From an uncultured Pelagibacteraceae bacterium (lineage in GTDB: Bacteria > Pseudomonadota > Alphaproteobacteria > Pelagibacterales > Pelagibacteraceae): a stretch of 64,000 bases of DNA. Below are positions 17,059 to 27,300 of the stretch, piece by piece. Every line of letters begins with the position of its first letter. Position 1 is the stretch's first letter. The notes below the pieces were generated by a model that was not told where the DNA came from, did no database searches, and saw only the letters and a list, made by a program, of their open reading frames with translations. Location of the stretch: NCBI GenBank assembly GCA_902577075.1, contig CACGXV010000001.1:430382-494381 (forward strand), written 5' to 3'. The position numbers were made by a program, and so were the translations under genes.

Positions 17059-18438
17059 ATGAAAAAATGGAAAGTAAATAGTTGGAGAAATTACCCAGTA
17101 AAACATATTCCTGAATATCGGGATGAGGAAGAACTTAATTCAGTTTTAAATAAATTAAAAAATTTTCCACCGCTAGTTTTTGCTGGAGAAACAAGACATC
17201 TTAAAGATCAATTAGCAAACGTGGTTGATGGAAAAGCATTCTTGTTACAAGGCGGAGATTGCGCTGAGAGCTTTGCGGAATTCCATCCTGATAATATACG
17301 AGATTATTTTAAATTAATGTTACAAATGTCATTGGTTCTAACTTACTCAGCCTCCTTACCTGTTGTTAAATTGGGGAGAATTGCTGGTCAATTTTCAAAA
17401 CCTAGAAGCGCTCCAACAGAAAAAATTGGAGAAATAGAGCTACCTAGTTACTTAGGAGATAATATAAATTCAATAGAATTTACTGAAAAAGCAAGAATAC
17501 CAGACCCCAAAAGACTTTTCAGAGCTTATTCACAATCTGCTTCAACACTGAATTTGTTAAGAGCATTTTCTAATGGTGGATTTGCTGATTTAAAAAATGT
17601 CCATATGTGGAATTTGGGATATATAAAAACTTCTTCCCAAGCTAAAAAATTTAAAGACCTGGAAGATAAAATTGCCGATGCATTAGCTTTTATGGAAGCA
17701 TGTGGAATTACATCAGATTTCAATAGACGTTTATATACAGTAAATTTTTGGACATCACATGAGGCATTACATTTACCATTCGAAGAAAGCATGACTAGAA
17801 TAGATTCTACAACTGGCGAATATCATGACACTTCAGCTCATTTTGTGTGGATTGGGGATAGAACAAGACAAATTGATGGTGGCCATGTTGAATTTTGTAG
17901 AGGAATTGAAAATCCTATAGGAATTAAATGTGGACCAACCTCTAAACCTGATGAAATAGCAAAAATTTGTGAATTGATAAATCCTAAAAATGAAAAAGGA
18001 AAAATTACTCTTATTTCAAGATTTGGTCATGACAAAGTAGAAAAGTTTTTACCAAAATTAATAAGAGGAATTAAAAAAGAAGGTCTAAATGTAATTTGGT
18101 CATGTGATCCGATGCATGGAAATACAATCAAATCAACAACAGGATTTAAAACAAGACCATTTAACGATGTTCTTAATGAAGTTAAAAATGTATTTGGAGT
18201 TCACCAAAGTGAAGGGTCGTACGCAGGAGGTCTTCATATTGAAATGACTGGTCAAAATGTGACAGAATGTACAGGTGGTGCACAAAAAATATCAGATACA
18301 GATTTATCAAGCAGATATCACACTCAGTGCGATCCGAGATTGAATGCAAATCAAGCGCTAGAGCTAGCTTTTTTGATTTCAGATGAGATTAAAAAGAATA
18401 CCTTGTATGCTAAAAATGGTATCAGAGCGGCATCTTAA
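17059..18438 (+). CDS. 3-deoxy-7-phosphoheptulonate synthase, class II
   Basis: This enzyme condenses phosphoenolpyruvate and erythrose-4-phosphate in the first step of the shikimate pathway. The plant-like class II signatures are plain: LLQGGDCAESF near 74-84, KLGRIAGQFSKPRS near 116-129, and the late EMTGQNVTECTGG. The 459-residue length is normal. The start ATG has no clear Shine-Dalgarno. It is followed 37 bases later by nadE on the same strand. No other aromatic pathway gene is near. Confidence 0.94.
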   Translation: MKKWKVNSWRNYPVKHIPEYRDEEELNSVLNKLKNFPPLVFAGETRHLKDQLANVVDGKAFLLQGGDCAESFAEFHPDNIRDYFKLMLQMSLVLTYSASLPVVKLGRIAGQFSKPRSAPTEKIGEIELPSYLGDNINSIEFTEKARIPDPKRLFRAYSQSASTLNLLRAFSNGGFADLKNVHMWNLGYIKTSSQAKKFKDLEDKIADALAFMEACGITSDFNRRLYTVNFWTSHEALHLPFEESMTRIDSTTGEYHDTSAHFVWIGDRTRQIDGGHVEFCRGIENPIGIKCGPTSKPDEIAKICELINPKNEKGKITLISRFGHDKVEKFLPKLIRGIKKEGLNVIWSCDPMHGNTIKSTTGFKTRPFNDVLNEVKNVFGVHQSEGSYAGGLHIEMTGQNVTECTGGAQKISDTDLSSRYHTQCDPRLNANQALELAFLISDEIKKNTLYAKNGIRAAS

Positions 18439-18475
18439 TCATTTATTTTTTTAAATTAATTATTATATTTTACTT

Positions 18476-19213
18476 ATGATACCGAGCAAAAAAGTAACAT
18501 TTATTAGAGATTGGATATCAAATTATGTAGATTCAATGCCAAAGAGGGCAGAGTCTTTAGTAATAGGGATTTCTGGAGGAATAGACTCATCTGTGTCAAG
18601 CACCCTGAGTGCAATGACTGGATTAAGAACAATTGTATTATCTATGCCTATAAAGCAAAAAAGTGCTCAACATGACTTAAGCCTAAAACATCAAGAGTGG
18701 TTAAAGAAAAATTTTGAAAATGTTGAGGGTATTACAGTTGAGCTAGATAGTCTTTTTTCAACGTTTGAGAACACTTTAAAAGATTTTGACAGTTTACATG
18801 GTATGGCAAACTCAAGAGCCAGATTAAGAATGACAACTCTATATCAAGTAGCAGCAGCAAATAATGGAATTGTTGTTGGGACAGGAAATAAAGTTGAGGA
18901 CTTTGGAGTGGGTTTTTATACAAAGTATGGTGATGGTGGTGTGGATATATCTCCAATTGCTGATTGTAATAAAACTGAAGTTTGGGAATTAGGCAAAGAA
19001 TTAAAAATTTTGAAAGAAATTATAGAAGCGCCTCCAACAGATGGACTTTGGGATGATGGTAGAACCGATGAAGGTCAGCTTGGCTTAAGTTATAAGGAGT
19101 TAGAAGAAGCCATGGAAAATAAAAATTCTGTAAATAGAGAAAAATATAACCAAATTAGAAACGCAAATTTGCATAAAATGGATCCCATTCCAGTTTGCAA
19201 GATTCCAAGCTAA
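18476..19213 (+). CDS. nadE: NH3-dependent NAD+ synthase
   Basis: NadE amidates nicotinic acid adenine dinucleotide to NAD+. The P-loop SGGIDSS lies at 33-39, the RARLRMTTLYQVAA stretch near 121-134, and TKYGDGGVDISPIADCNKTEV near 159-179. At 245 residues it lacks the glutaminase domain, so it must use free ammonia. It sits between DAHP synthase and cysS, with a small hairpin in the following gap. The partner nadK is near 46 kb. Confidence 0.92.
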   Translation: MIPSKKVTFIRDWISNYVDSMPKRAESLVIGISGGIDSSVSSTLSAMTGLRTIVLSMPIKQKSAQHDLSLKHQEWLKKNFENVEGITVELDSLFSTFENTLKDFDSLHGMANSRARLRMTTLYQVAAANNGIVVGTGNKVEDFGVGFYTKYGDGGVDISPIADCNKTEVWELGKELKILKEIIEAPPTDGLWDDGRTDEGQLGLSYKELEEAMENKNSVNREKYNQIRNANLHKMDPIPVCKIPS

Positions 19214-19217
19214 TCAA

Positions 19218-19235
19218 ATAGATTCACAAATCTAT
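19218..19235 (+). terminator. Small perfect hairpin between nadE and cysS
   Basis: ATAGATT at 19218-19224 and AATCTAT at 19229-19235 are exact inverted repeats around a CACA loop. It may slow transcription or protect the nadE 3' end. There is no T-tract directly after it. Confidence 0.3.
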
Positions 19236-19258
19236 AATTAAAGTATATTCCTAGATCA

Positions 19259-20620
19259 ATGAATAAAGATATTTTTTTGACAAATAGCTATGGTGGAAAA
19301 AAAGAAATATTTCAACCTATTGATGTAAATAATATCAAAATGTATGTTTGTGGCCCGACAGTTTATGACGATCCACATATAGGTAATGCAAGACCATTAG
19401 TTATATTTGATTTGCTTTTTAAAGTCTTAAAGTGCAAATATGGTAATGATAAAGTTACATATGTAAGAAACATTACAGATATTGATGATAAGATCATAGA
19501 GTCTGCTAAAGATAAAAAAATTTCAATTATAGAACTTACAAATAAAGTAAATAAAAATTTTCAGGAAAACTGTAAATATCTTAATTGTGATGAACCAACC
19601 TTTCAACCTAAAGCTACAGATAACATCAAAGAGATGATTGATATGATAAATGTTCTAGTCGATAAAGGTTTTGCATATGAAAGTAAAGAACATGTCTATT
19701 TTGAAGTAAAAAAATTTAAAGATTATGGAAAGTTATCTAATAAAAAAATTGATGATTTAATATCTGGGTCTAGAGTAGAAGTTTCTATCAATAAGAAAAA
19801 TGCTGAGGATTTTGTATTGTGGAAACCATCAAATGAAGACGAGCCTAGTTGGACATCACCCTGGGGAAATGGGAGACCAGGTTGGCATTTAGAATGTTCA
19901 GCAATGTCTAAAAAATATCTTGGTGACAAGTTTGATATCCATGGTGGCGGAAGAGATTTATTATTTCCACACCATGAAAATGAAATTGCGCAATCATGTT
20001 GTGCCAATGGAACAGAGTCTTTCTCTAATTTTTGGGTGCACAATGGATTCATTACTCAATCAAATGAAAAAATGTCAAAGTCACAAGGTAATATTCTAAA
20101 GATAAGTGATTTTAAAAAGAATGTTAATGGTCAAGCTTTAAGATTAGCTTTAATCAGTGCGCATTATAGGCAGCCATTAGATTGGAATGATAAACTCTTA
20201 GAAGAAAGTCAGAAAACAATTGATAAATGGTACAGAAGCTACATTGAATTAGATAAACCTAAATTAATTTCTGATGATGACCTTTATCCTTTATATGATG
20301 ATTTAAATACACCAAAATATATAGCAAACCTACATAAACTATATGAAAAATCTCAATCAGGAAATTTAGAAGATAAAAAAAAATTTGTATCAGCCTGTAA
20401 TTTTGTAGGATTGCTCTCAGAAACTAAATATGAATGGGAAAGTTTTAAAAAAAACAAATCAATTTTAAGTGATGAGGTAATTGAAAGAAAAATTAAAGAA
20501 AGAAATCGAGCTAGAGATGATAAAAATTATGAATTAGCTGATAAAATCCGTGATGAACTTTTTGAAAAAGGAGTTCAAATAGAAGATAAAGATGGTAAAA
20601 CCTCGTGGAAATTTAAATAA
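19259..20620 (+). CDS. cysS: Cysteinyl-tRNA synthetase
   Basis: CysS charges tRNA-Cys. The class I signatures are VYDDPHIGNARP (HIGH region, near 36-47) and EKMSKSQGN (KMSKS, near 267-275). The zinc-binding residues include the CGPTVYD cysteine, the later WHLECSAMS, and HHENEIAQS. The length of 453 is standard. It shares one base of its stop codon with the start of the citramalate synthase gene. Confidence 0.96.
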   Translation: MNKDIFLTNSYGGKKEIFQPIDVNNIKMYVCGPTVYDDPHIGNARPLVIFDLLFKVLKCKYGNDKVTYVRNITDIDDKIIESAKDKKISIIELTNKVNKNFQENCKYLNCDEPTFQPKATDNIKEMIDMINVLVDKGFAYESKEHVYFEVKKFKDYGKLSNKKIDDLISGSRVEVSINKKNAEDFVLWKPSNEDEPSWTSPWGNGRPGWHLECSAMSKKYLGDKFDIHGGGRDLLFPHHENEIAQSCCANGTESFSNFWVHNGFITQSNEKMSKSQGNILKISDFKKNVNGQALRLALISAHYRQPLDWNDKLLEESQKTIDKWYRSYIELDKPKLISDDDLYPLYDDLNTPKYIANLHKLYEKSQSGNLEDKKKFVSACNFVGLLSETKYEWESFKKNKSILSDEVIERKIKERNRARDDKNYELADKIRDELFEKGVQIEDKDGKTSWKFK

Positions 20621-22218
20621 TGTCAGACAAAATATACATTTTCGATACTACTTTGCGTGATGGTGCACAAACACAGGGAGTTGATTTTTCTCTAGATGAT
20701 AAAGAAAAAATTTCTGTTGCGTTGGATAATCTTGGTGTCGACTACATAGAAGGTGGTTGGCCAGGAGCAAATCCAACAGATACGGAATTTTTCAATAAAA
20801 AGCATACATTTAAGAATTCTAAATTAACAGCTTTTGGGATGACTAAAAAAACTGATCATAGCGCAGAGAATGATCCAATGATTTCATCTTTAATAAATTC
20901 AAAGGCGAATTCTATTTGTTTGTTTGGCAAATCTTGGGATTTCCATGTTGATGTTGCCTTAGGTATATCAAAAGAACAAAATTTGAAAAATATTAGCGAA
21001 AGCGCAAAACACATAATTAATTCAGGAAAAGAGTTCATGTTTGATGCTGAACATTTTTTTGATGGCTATAAATCAAACAAAGAATATGCTTTAAGTTGTA
21101 TTAAATCTGCTTATGACCAGGGTGCCAGATGGATTGTCTTATGCGATACTAATGGTGGGACATTACCGCATGAAATATCTAAAATAGTTACAGATGTAAT
21201 TAAACATATCCCGGGTAAGAATTTAGGAATTCATGCACACAACGACACAGAAAATGCAGTTGCAAACTCATTAGTTGCAATTCAAGCTGGTGTTAGACAA
21301 GTACAGGGAACGATTAATGGTTTAGGAGAAAGATGTGGTAATGCCAATTTGATGTCACTAATTCCATCTTTGTATTTAAAGCGTGAATTTTCTAATAATT
21401 ATGAAATAAATATAAATGAGGATAATATTAAACATTTAACACAATGCTCTAGACTTTTAGATGAAATTTTAAATAGAAAACCAAATAAGCATTTACCTTA
21501 TGTTGGTGCTGCAGCATTTTCTCATAAAGGTGGCATGCATGTATCTGCAGTACAAAAGGACCCAAAAACTTATGAACACATAGATCCTAAGAAAGTTGGA
21601 AATACACGAAATATTGTTGTTTCAGATCAAGCAGGGCAATCTAATATTTTATCAAGATTAGAAACTATAGGTATCGATATAAAAAAAAATGATCCAAAAA
21701 TTAAACAACTCTTAGAAGAAGTTAAAGGGAGAGAATTTATTGGTTACAGTTATGACGGTGCAGATGCCTCTTTTGAATTATTAGCAAGAAGAATAGTGGG
21801 TGAAATTCCAAGGTATTTAATAATTAAAGCTTACGATGTATCTGTTAAAAAAAATTCATCAGGAGAAATTGTTTCATCGGCTAAAGCAGAGCTAGAGGTA
21901 GACGGCGAAACAATTGTGTGTGAAGGTGAAGGTAACGGTCCAGTAAATGCTTTAGATAATGCAATCAGAAATAACATAAAAAAGATTTCTAAATATTCTG
22001 ATTATTTAAAAGACTTACGATTAGTTGACTATAAAGTAAGAATATTAAATACAGGAACCGAAGCTGTTACAAGAGTTTCTATCGAAAGTACAGACTCTCA
22101 AGGTAAAAATTGGTTTACAATAGGCGTTTCACCTAATATCATTGATGCATCGTTTAAAGCACTAATAGACAGTCTTGATTATAAGTTATTTAAAGACAAT
22201 GCACCAGCAAGTGCTTAA
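20620..22218 (+). CDS. cimA: (R)-citramalate synthase
   Basis: CimA makes citramalate from pyruvate and acetyl-CoA, a threonine-independent route to 2-ketobutyrate and isoleucine. The start FDTTLRDGAQTQGVDFSL is the DRE-TIM catalytic motif. GIHAHNDTENAVANS and GTINGLGERCGNANL are the LeuA-family motifs, and a C-terminal regulatory LeuA-dimer domain follows about residue 390. The 532-residue length and the GGWPG segment near 46-50 fit CimA rather than LeuA. It overlaps cysS by one base and trmJ by one base. Confidence 0.88.
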   Translation: MSDKIYIFDTTLRDGAQTQGVDFSLDDKEKISVALDNLGVDYIEGGWPGANPTDTEFFNKKHTFKNSKLTAFGMTKKTDHSAENDPMISSLINSKANSICLFGKSWDFHVDVALGISKEQNLKNISESAKHIINSGKEFMFDAEHFFDGYKSNKEYALSCIKSAYDQGARWIVLCDTNGGTLPHEISKIVTDVIKHIPGKNLGIHAHNDTENAVANSLVAIQAGVRQVQGTINGLGERCGNANLMSLIPSLYLKREFSNNYEININEDNIKHLTQCSRLLDEILNRKPNKHLPYVGAAAFSHKGGMHVSAVQKDPKTYEHIDPKKVGNTRNIVVSDQAGQSNILSRLETIGIDIKKNDPKIKQLLEEVKGREFIGYSYDGADASFELLARRIVGEIPRYLIIKAYDVSVKKNSSGEIVSSAKAELEVDGETIVCEGEGNGPVNALDNAIRNNIKKISKYSDYLKDLRLVDYKVRILNTGTEAVTRVSIESTDSQGKNWFTIGVSPNIIDASFKALIDSLDYKLFKDNAPASA

Positions 22219-22931
22219 TGAATTTTAATAATATTTCATTTATTCTTCACAAGCCTCAGCTATCTGAAAATATTGGTTTATGCGCAAGAGCAATGAAGAA
22301 TTTTGGTTTTAGGAATTTATTAGTTATAGAACCAAAGCCAATTTTTCCAAATGACAAAATTATAGCAACCTCTGTTGGTGCTAAAGATTTAATAAAAAAA
22401 ACTAAGATTTATTCAAACTTAGAGAGATCATTAATCAATACTGATATATTAATTGCAACTTCAGCAAGGTTTAGAAATAAAAATATTAAACATATTTCTT
22501 TAGATGAGTTAGTTCAAATAAACTTTACAAAAAAAGTAAGTTTTTTATTTGGGTCTGAGGCCTCTGGATTAACAAATGAGGAAATAAGTTATGCTGATTA
22601 TACTTTACAAATTCCAAGCAATTTTAAATTTAGATCCCTAAATTTATCGCACAGCTTAGTAATTGTGGCTCAAGCAGTCTCCAACTTGATATCAACAAAT
22701 AAAGTTGATTTCCAAAAATCAAAAAAAATACAAAAGGCTACTAAAAAGGAAATATCTAACTTGCTTAAATTTTGTTTATCAACTCTTGAAAACCAAAATT
22801 TTTTTAAACAAAAGGCTAAAAAACCTATTATGATAGAAAATTTAAGAAGTATTTTTTATAAAATGGAACTTTCTCAAAAAGAAATTCGCATTTTATCAAG
22901 TGTATTTGCTGGTCTAGCTAAAAAACCTTGA
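22218..22931 (+). CDS. trmJ: tRNA 2'-O-methyltransferase, TrmJ type
   Basis: This SPOUT-fold methyltransferase probably modifies ribose 32 of several tRNAs. The N-terminal LHKPQLSENIGLCARAMKNFGF and the later FLFGSEASGLTNEE and SLNLSHSLVIVAQA motifs are the three SpoU boxes. At 237 residues it fits TrmJ, which has a C-terminal dimer helix region. It is last in the cysS-cimA-trmJ chain; rpsD follows from its own promoter. Confidence 0.88.
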   Translation: MNFNNISFILHKPQLSENIGLCARAMKNFGFRNLLVIEPKPIFPNDKIIATSVGAKDLIKKTKIYSNLERSLINTDILIATSARFRNKNIKHISLDELVQINFTKKVSFLFGSEASGLTNEEISYADYTLQIPSNFKFRSLNLSHSLVIVAQAVSNLISTNKVDFQKSKKIQKATKKEISNLLKFCLSTLENQNFFKQKAKKPIMIENLRSIFYKMELSQKEIRILSSVFAGLAKKP

Positions 22932-22959
22932 TTGACAAAAATATTTTGATGTCTATAAA
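22932..22959 (+). promoter_or_regulatory. Predicted sigma-70 promoter of rpsD
   Basis: TTGACA at 22932-22937 and TATAAA at 22954-22959 are separated by 16 bases. Transcription would start near 22966, leaving about 9 bases before the rpsD ATG, an almost leaderless message. It overlaps the stop of trmJ. Confidence 0.6.
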
Positions 22960-22974
22960 GCCCATAATCAAGAT

Positions 22975-23592
22975 ATGACAAAACGATTAAATTCAAAACA
23001 TAAAGTAGATAGAAGACTGAAAGTAAATCTATGGGGAAGACCTAAGAGTCCTTTTAATACTCGAGCTTATCCTCCTGGACAACATGGACAAACTAAATCT
23101 GCTAAACCTTCGGATTATGGAATTCAATTACAAGCTAAACAAAAACTCAAATGTTATTACGGCAACATGAATGAGAGACAATTTAGAAATATGTACAAAA
23201 AAGCTATAATGAAAAAGGGTGATACTGCTGAGAATTTAATAGGATTACTTGAGAGAAGATTGGATGCTGTAATATATAGATCAAAGTTATCAAATACTAT
23301 TTTTTCATCTAGACAACTAATCAATCATGGTCATGTGAGAGTTAATGGAAAAAAAGTTAATATTGCTAGTTACCAAGTTAAAGAGGAAGATAGTATCGAA
23401 ATTAGAGACAAGTCAAAACAGTTAGCTTTAATTGATATTGCCCTTGCTAATAAAGAAAGAGAAGTCCCAGAATACTTACAATTAGATGAAAAAAATAAAA
23501 AAGTAAAATTTGTAAGAGTTCCAAAATTTGAAGAAGTCCCTTATCCAGTAGTAATGGAACCAAACCTTGTAATTGAATATTACTCTAGATAA
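22975..23592 (+). CDS. rpsD: 30S ribosomal protein S4
   Basis: S4 binds 16S rRNA early in small-subunit assembly. The 205-residue length and the N-terminal block are typical, and the S4 RNA-binding domain is clear near 97-150, with [22 protein letters not shown]. It has four-helix and S4-fold features and no added domains. It is alone in its transcription unit and converges on grxD across 22 bases. Confidence 0.97.
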   Translation: MTKRLNSKHKVDRRLKVNLWGRPKSPFNTRAYPPGQHGQTKSAKPSDYGIQLQAKQKLKCYYGNMNERQFRNMYKKAIMKKGDTAENLIGLLERRLDAVIYRSKLSNTIFSSRQLINHGHVRVNGKKVNIASYQVKEEDSIEIRDKSKQLALIDIALANKEREVPEYLQLDEKNKKVKFVRVPKFEEVPYPVVMEPNLVIEYYSR

Positions 23593-23616
23593 TAAAAATT
23601 ATTATAAATTATTATC
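23588..23616. terminator. Candidate bidirectional AT-only hairpin between rpsD and grxD
   Basis: GATAATAA at 23588-23595 and TTATTATC at 23609-23616 are exact inverted repeats that overlap both stop codons of the convergent genes. It is AT-rich and weak, but the position suits a shared terminator. Confidence 0.35.
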
Positions 23617-23953
23617 AGCTTTTCTTTTTAAAATTTATTCCGTTATCCTCAAAGAGCTTAGCCAACTCTCCATTTTCATACATCTCTTTTACTATATCGC
23701 ATCCGCCAATAAATTCATTTTTAACATACAGCTGAGGTATTGTTGGCCAATCACTATAAACTTTAATACCTTCTCGCAGATTTTGATCTGCCAAAACATT
23801 TACACCTTTAAAATTAACTTCAAGTATTTTTAAAATATTTGTAACAGCCATAGAGAAACCACACTGAGGAGCGTCTGGTGTACCTTTCATAAATAGACAC
23901 ACATCGTTACTTTTAATTTCATTATTAATTAAATTTTTTGTTTGATCGTCCAT
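23615..23953 (-). CDS. grxD: Monothiol glutaredoxin, Grx4/GrxD type
   Basis: This 112-residue protein has the CGFS active site (C31-S34) typical of class II glutaredoxins that carry a [2Fe-2S] cluster with glutathione. The preceding FMKGTPDAPQ and the later WPTIPQLYVKNEFIGGCDI are family hallmarks. It directly follows bolA with no gap; Grx4 and BolA proteins form heterodimers in iron handling and cluster transfer. It is the last gene of the purine operon. Confidence 0.94.
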   Translation of the reverse strand: MDDQTKNLINNEIKSNDVCLFMKGTPDAPQCGFSMAVTNILKILEVNFKGVNVLADQNLREGIKVYSDWPTIPQLYVKNEFIGGCDIVKEMYENGELAKLFEDNGINFKKKS

Positions 23954-24184
23954 TTAGTTCTCCTTAGTTTTAACTGCTAGGGCATGCAGTTCATTTCCCA
24001 TTTTTCCCTTGAGTGAATTGTATACCATTTTGTGTTGTTGAATTTTACTTTTTCCTGCAAATTGCGACGAAATTACAGTCGCTGAATAATGATTGCCATC
24101 ACCCGCTAAATCTTGGATTTCTATTTTAGCATCAGGTAAAGCTTCTTTAATTAAGCTCTCTATCTCTTTTAAATCCATTGCCAT
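23954..24184 (-). CDS. BolA-family protein
   Basis: This 76-residue protein has the BolA fold, with the typical VSSQF-like and HKMVYNSLKG segments. BolA proteins bind monothiol glutaredoxins and help control or deliver Fe-S clusters. Its adjacency to grxD in the same operon supports that pairing. The length is closer to the short IbaG-like type than to E. coli BolA itself. It shares one base with purL. Confidence 0.86.
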   Translation of the reverse strand: MAMDLKEIESLIKEALPDAKIEIQDLAGDGNHYSATVISSQFAGKSKIQQHKMVYNSLKGKMGNELHALAVKTKEN

Positions 24185-26379
24185 TAGCTAACCATAAACT
24201 CCTTTAGCCAATTTTTATAGCCTTGTTTGATATCGTCAATTGATATTTTTAGATCATTTCCATATGTAATCTGATTAGATTCAATTACTCCTAATTTATC
24301 AAAATGAATTGAGTCTTTTTTTAACATTTTTTCAACATTTTCTAAATTTTCAGGTTTAATTTCTACAATATATCTACCCTGATCTTCACCAAAAAAATAT
24401 TCAAATTTATTCACTAAACCATCTATGGAAAATAATTTTACTCCTTTATTTCCTTTTATACTCATTTTTGAAATAGCAGTCAAAATACCTCCTAAAGACA
24501 CATCATGACAGGTTTCAATTAAATTCTCCATTTTCAAATTTAAAATACACATCCCATTTTGTTTTTCGTTAAATAAATTTATTTCTGGAGGAGGTCCTTC
24601 AAATTCAGATAAAATATTTCTGGCAAATACAGATTGATTTAAATGGCCTTCGGTTTTACCAATTACATAAATATAATTTCCATCATTTTTTAATTCCATT
24701 GTCATCATTTTTTTGTAGTCTGAAAGTAAACCTATACCACCAATTGATGGAGTAGGTTTTATTCCTTTATCTTTTGTTTCGTTATAAAAAGATACATTCC
24801 CTGAAACTACTGGATAATTAAGATATTTAGATGCTTCTGAAATTCCCTCAACACATTCAACAAACTCTCCCATATTTTTTTCTTTTTCAGGATTTCCAAA
24901 ATTAAGACAATTTGTTATTGCAATAGGTTTTGCACCTACTGAGATCATATTTCTCCAACTTTCACAAACTACTTGTTTGCCCCCTGTTAATGGGTGAGCA
25001 TGGCAATAAGTGGCTGATGAGTCTACTGATGCTGCTACAGCTTTATTAGTACCATGAACTCTAACAACACCCGCATTACCACCTGGTTTTTGTATCGTAT
25101 CTCCCATAACTGTATGATCATATTGATTCCAGATCCATTCTTTATCTGCGATATTTGGATCTGTTAAAATCTTTTGTAAGCAATTTTTTAGTTTTAACGA
25201 TTTAAAATTATCTTTCGAAAATTTATTTTCTTTAGGGGGTTTGGCTTTGATCCATTTTCGATCATACATAGGAGCGTTCTCAGCTAAAAAATCAATTGGA
25301 ATTTCTGCAACTTTTTCATTTTTAAAAAATAACTCTATATTTTTGCTGTCTGTAGTTTTTCCAATTACTGCAAAATCTAAATTCCATTTATCAAATATTT
25401 TTTTAGCTTCTTTTTCTTTACCTTCTTCTAATACAATCAACATTCTTTCTTGACTTTCTGAAAGCATTATTTCATAGGGTGACATATTATCTTCTCTGCA
25501 AGGAACTTTGGTTAAATCTATCTCAATACCCAAATTGCCTTTTGATGCCATTTCGATACTTGATGATGTTAAACCTGCTGCCCCCATATCTTGAATTGAA
25601 ATTATTGATTTTCCAGCCATAAGTTCAAGACATGCTTCTAAAAGTAATTTTTCTGTAAATGGATCGCCAACTTGAACAGTAGGCTTTTTTTCCTCAATTT
25701 TATCATCAAAAATAGCAGAGGCCATACTTGCACCATGTATTCCATCTCTTCCAGTTTTAGACCCAACATAAATAACAGGCTTATTAATACCAGCTGCCTT
25801 TGAGTAAAATATTTTATTTTTGTTTACTAAACCCAAAGTCATTGCATTAACTAAAATATTTCCATTATAAGATTCATCAAAACATGTTTGACCAGCAATA
25901 GTTGGAACACCAATGCAATTTCCATATCCACCAATACCTTTAACCACTCCTCTTAATAAATTTTTTGTTTTTTCATGGCTTGGTGAACCAAAATGAATAG
26001 AATTTAAATTTGCGATAGGTCTTGCGCCCATAGTAAATACATCTCTCATTATACCACCAACACCAGTAGCCGCTCCTTGGTATGGTTCAATAAAGGATGG
26101 GTGGTTATGACTTTCTATTTTAAATACAATCGCGTCATCATCCTCAATATCTACGATACCAGCATTTTCTCCAGGTCCCTGAATAACTTGTTCACCTTTA
26201 GTGTGCAATTTTTTAAGATGTCTTCTTGAAGACTTATATGAACAATGCTCATTCCACATTGCAGAAAAAATACCCAATTCAGTTAAATTCGGTGTCCTTT
26301 TTAATAAATCACAAATCTTTTTATACTCTTCTTTTTTTAATCCATGCTCGATTGCTATTTTTTCATTAACTACAACCAT
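24184..26379 (-). CDS. purL: Phosphoribosylformylglycinamidine synthase, PurL subunit
   Basis: PurL converts FGAR to FGAM using ATP and ammonia passed from PurQ. The 731-residue size marks the small type that needs separate PurS and Pur[23 protein letters not shown] and the CHDVSLGG near the end are typical AIR-synthase-related motifs. It is in the order purS-purQ-purL and shares single bases with purQ and bolA. Confidence 0.96.
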   Translation of the reverse strand: MVVVNEKIAIEHGLKKEEYKKICDLLKRTPNLTELGIFSAMWNEHCSYKSSRRHLKKLHTKGEQVIQGPGENAGIVDIEDDDAIVFKIESHNHPSFIEPYQGAATGVGGIMRDVFTMGARPIANLNSIHFGSPSHEKTKNLLRGVVKGIGGYGNCIGVPTIAGQTCFDESYNGNILVNAMTLGLVNKNKIFYSKAAGINKPVIYVGSKTGRDGIHGASMASAIFDDKIEEKKPTVQVGDPFTEKLLLEACLELMAGKSIISIQDMGAAGLTSSSIEMASKGNLGIEIDLTKVPCREDNMSPYEIMLSESQERMLIVLEEGKEKEAKKIFDKWNLDFAVIGKTTDSKNIELFFKNEKVAEIPIDFLAENAPMYDRKWIKAKPPKENKFSKDNFKSLKLKNCLQKILTDPNIADKEWIWNQYDHTVMGDTIQKPGGNAGVVRVHGTNKAVAASVDSSATYCHAHPLTGGKQVVCESWRNMISVGAKPIAITNCLNFGNPEKEKNMGEFVECVEGISEASKYLNYPVVSGNVSFYNETKDKGIKPTPSIGGIGLLSDYKKMMTMELKNDGNYIYVIGKTEGHLNQSVFARNILSEFEGPPPEINLFNEKQNGMCILNLKMENLIETCHDVSLGGILTAISKMSIKGNKGVKLFSIDGLVNKFEYFFGEDQGRYIVEIKPENLENVEKMLKKDSIHFDKLGVIESNQITYGNDLKISIDDIKQGYKNWLKEFMVS

Positions 26380-27059
26380 TACAAACTTCCAGTTAAATTT
26401 TCAAAAAACAAAGATCCATCTTCACCTGATAGAAAAGGATCTATCATTCTCTCTGGATGAGGCATCATTCCTAAAATATTCTTATCTTTATTAAAAATGC
26501 CTGCAATATTCTTTAATGCACCATTTGGATTGTTTTCTTCATTATCATTACCTTTTCGATCACAATAGGTAACAGCGATTTGACTATTATCTTCAATAGA
26601 TTTTAATTCATCTTTTGTACAAAAATAATTCCCTTCATTATGGGCAATGTGAAGTTCTAAAACTTCCTTTTTAATATTCTTGAAATATTTATTCTCTTTA
26701 TTCTTAATTTTTACAAATACATTCTTACAAATAAAATTTAAGTATTTATTTTGTTGAAGTATTCCAGGTAATAATCCTGTCTCCGTAAGAATTTGAAAGC
26801 CATTACAAATACCAAGCACTAATCCACCCGAATTTGCAAAATCAATAACAGATTTAATAATTTTTGATTTTCCAGCTATACTTCCACACCTTAGGTAATC
26901 TCCATAAGAAAACCCTCCAGGTAAAACAATTAAATCACTTTTAGGAATCTCGCTATCATTGTGCCAAACCATCTTATTTTTGAAGCCAAATTTTTTTAAA
27001 GCAACATCCATATCTCTATCACAATTTGAACCAGGGAATATAATTACAGATGATTTCAT
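26379..27059 (-). CDS. purQ: Phosphoribosylformylglycinamidine synthase, PurQ glutaminase
   Basis: PurQ hydrolyses glutamine to supply ammonia to PurL. The class I glutaminase triad is visible: C in [11 protein letters not shown], and H with E in MPHPERM near the C-terminus. The start FPGSNCDRD is typical. The 226-residue length is standard. It is separated from purS by 7 bases. Confidence 0.95.
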   Translation of the reverse strand: MKSSVIIFPGSNCDRDMDVALKKFGFKNKMVWHNDSEIPKSDLIVLPGGFSYGDYLRCGSIAGKSKIIKSVIDFANSGGLVLGICNGFQILTETGLLPGILQQNKYLNFICKNVFVKIKNKENKYFKNIKKEVLELHIAHNEGNYFCTKDELKSIEDNSQIAVTYCDRKGNDNEENNPNGALKNIAGIFNKDKNILGMMPHPERMIDPFLSGEDGSLFFENLTGSL

Positions 27060-27066
27060 TTAGTTT

Positions 27067-27300
27067 TTACAAGATTTTATAATCCTCGATAACTAAATTA
27101 GCTAAAAGTTTTTTACACATTTCCTCAACTTGAGATTTGGCTTTTCTCTCATCCTTCTCATTAACTTCAATATCAAAATATTTCCCTTGTCTAACCTCTG
27201 ATACATTGTCAAAAGACATTCCATTTAGAGTTTGTTGTATTGCTTTACCTTGTGGGTCTAGTACTCCATTTTTTAAAGTAACTATAACTTTTAACTTCAT
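27067..27300 (-). CDS. purS: Phosphoribosylformylglycinamidine synthase, PurS subunit
   Basis: PurS is a small 77-residue protein that joins PurL and PurQ into the active complex. It has the typical start VTLKNGVLDPQGKAIQ and a dimeric ferredoxin-like fold. It overlaps purC by 4 bases. Its presence agrees with the small-type PurL here. Confidence 0.94.
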   Translation of the reverse strand: MKLKVIVTLKNGVLDPQGKAIQQTLNGMSFDNVSEVRQGKYFDIEVNEKDERKAKSQVEEMCKKLLANLVIEDYKIL

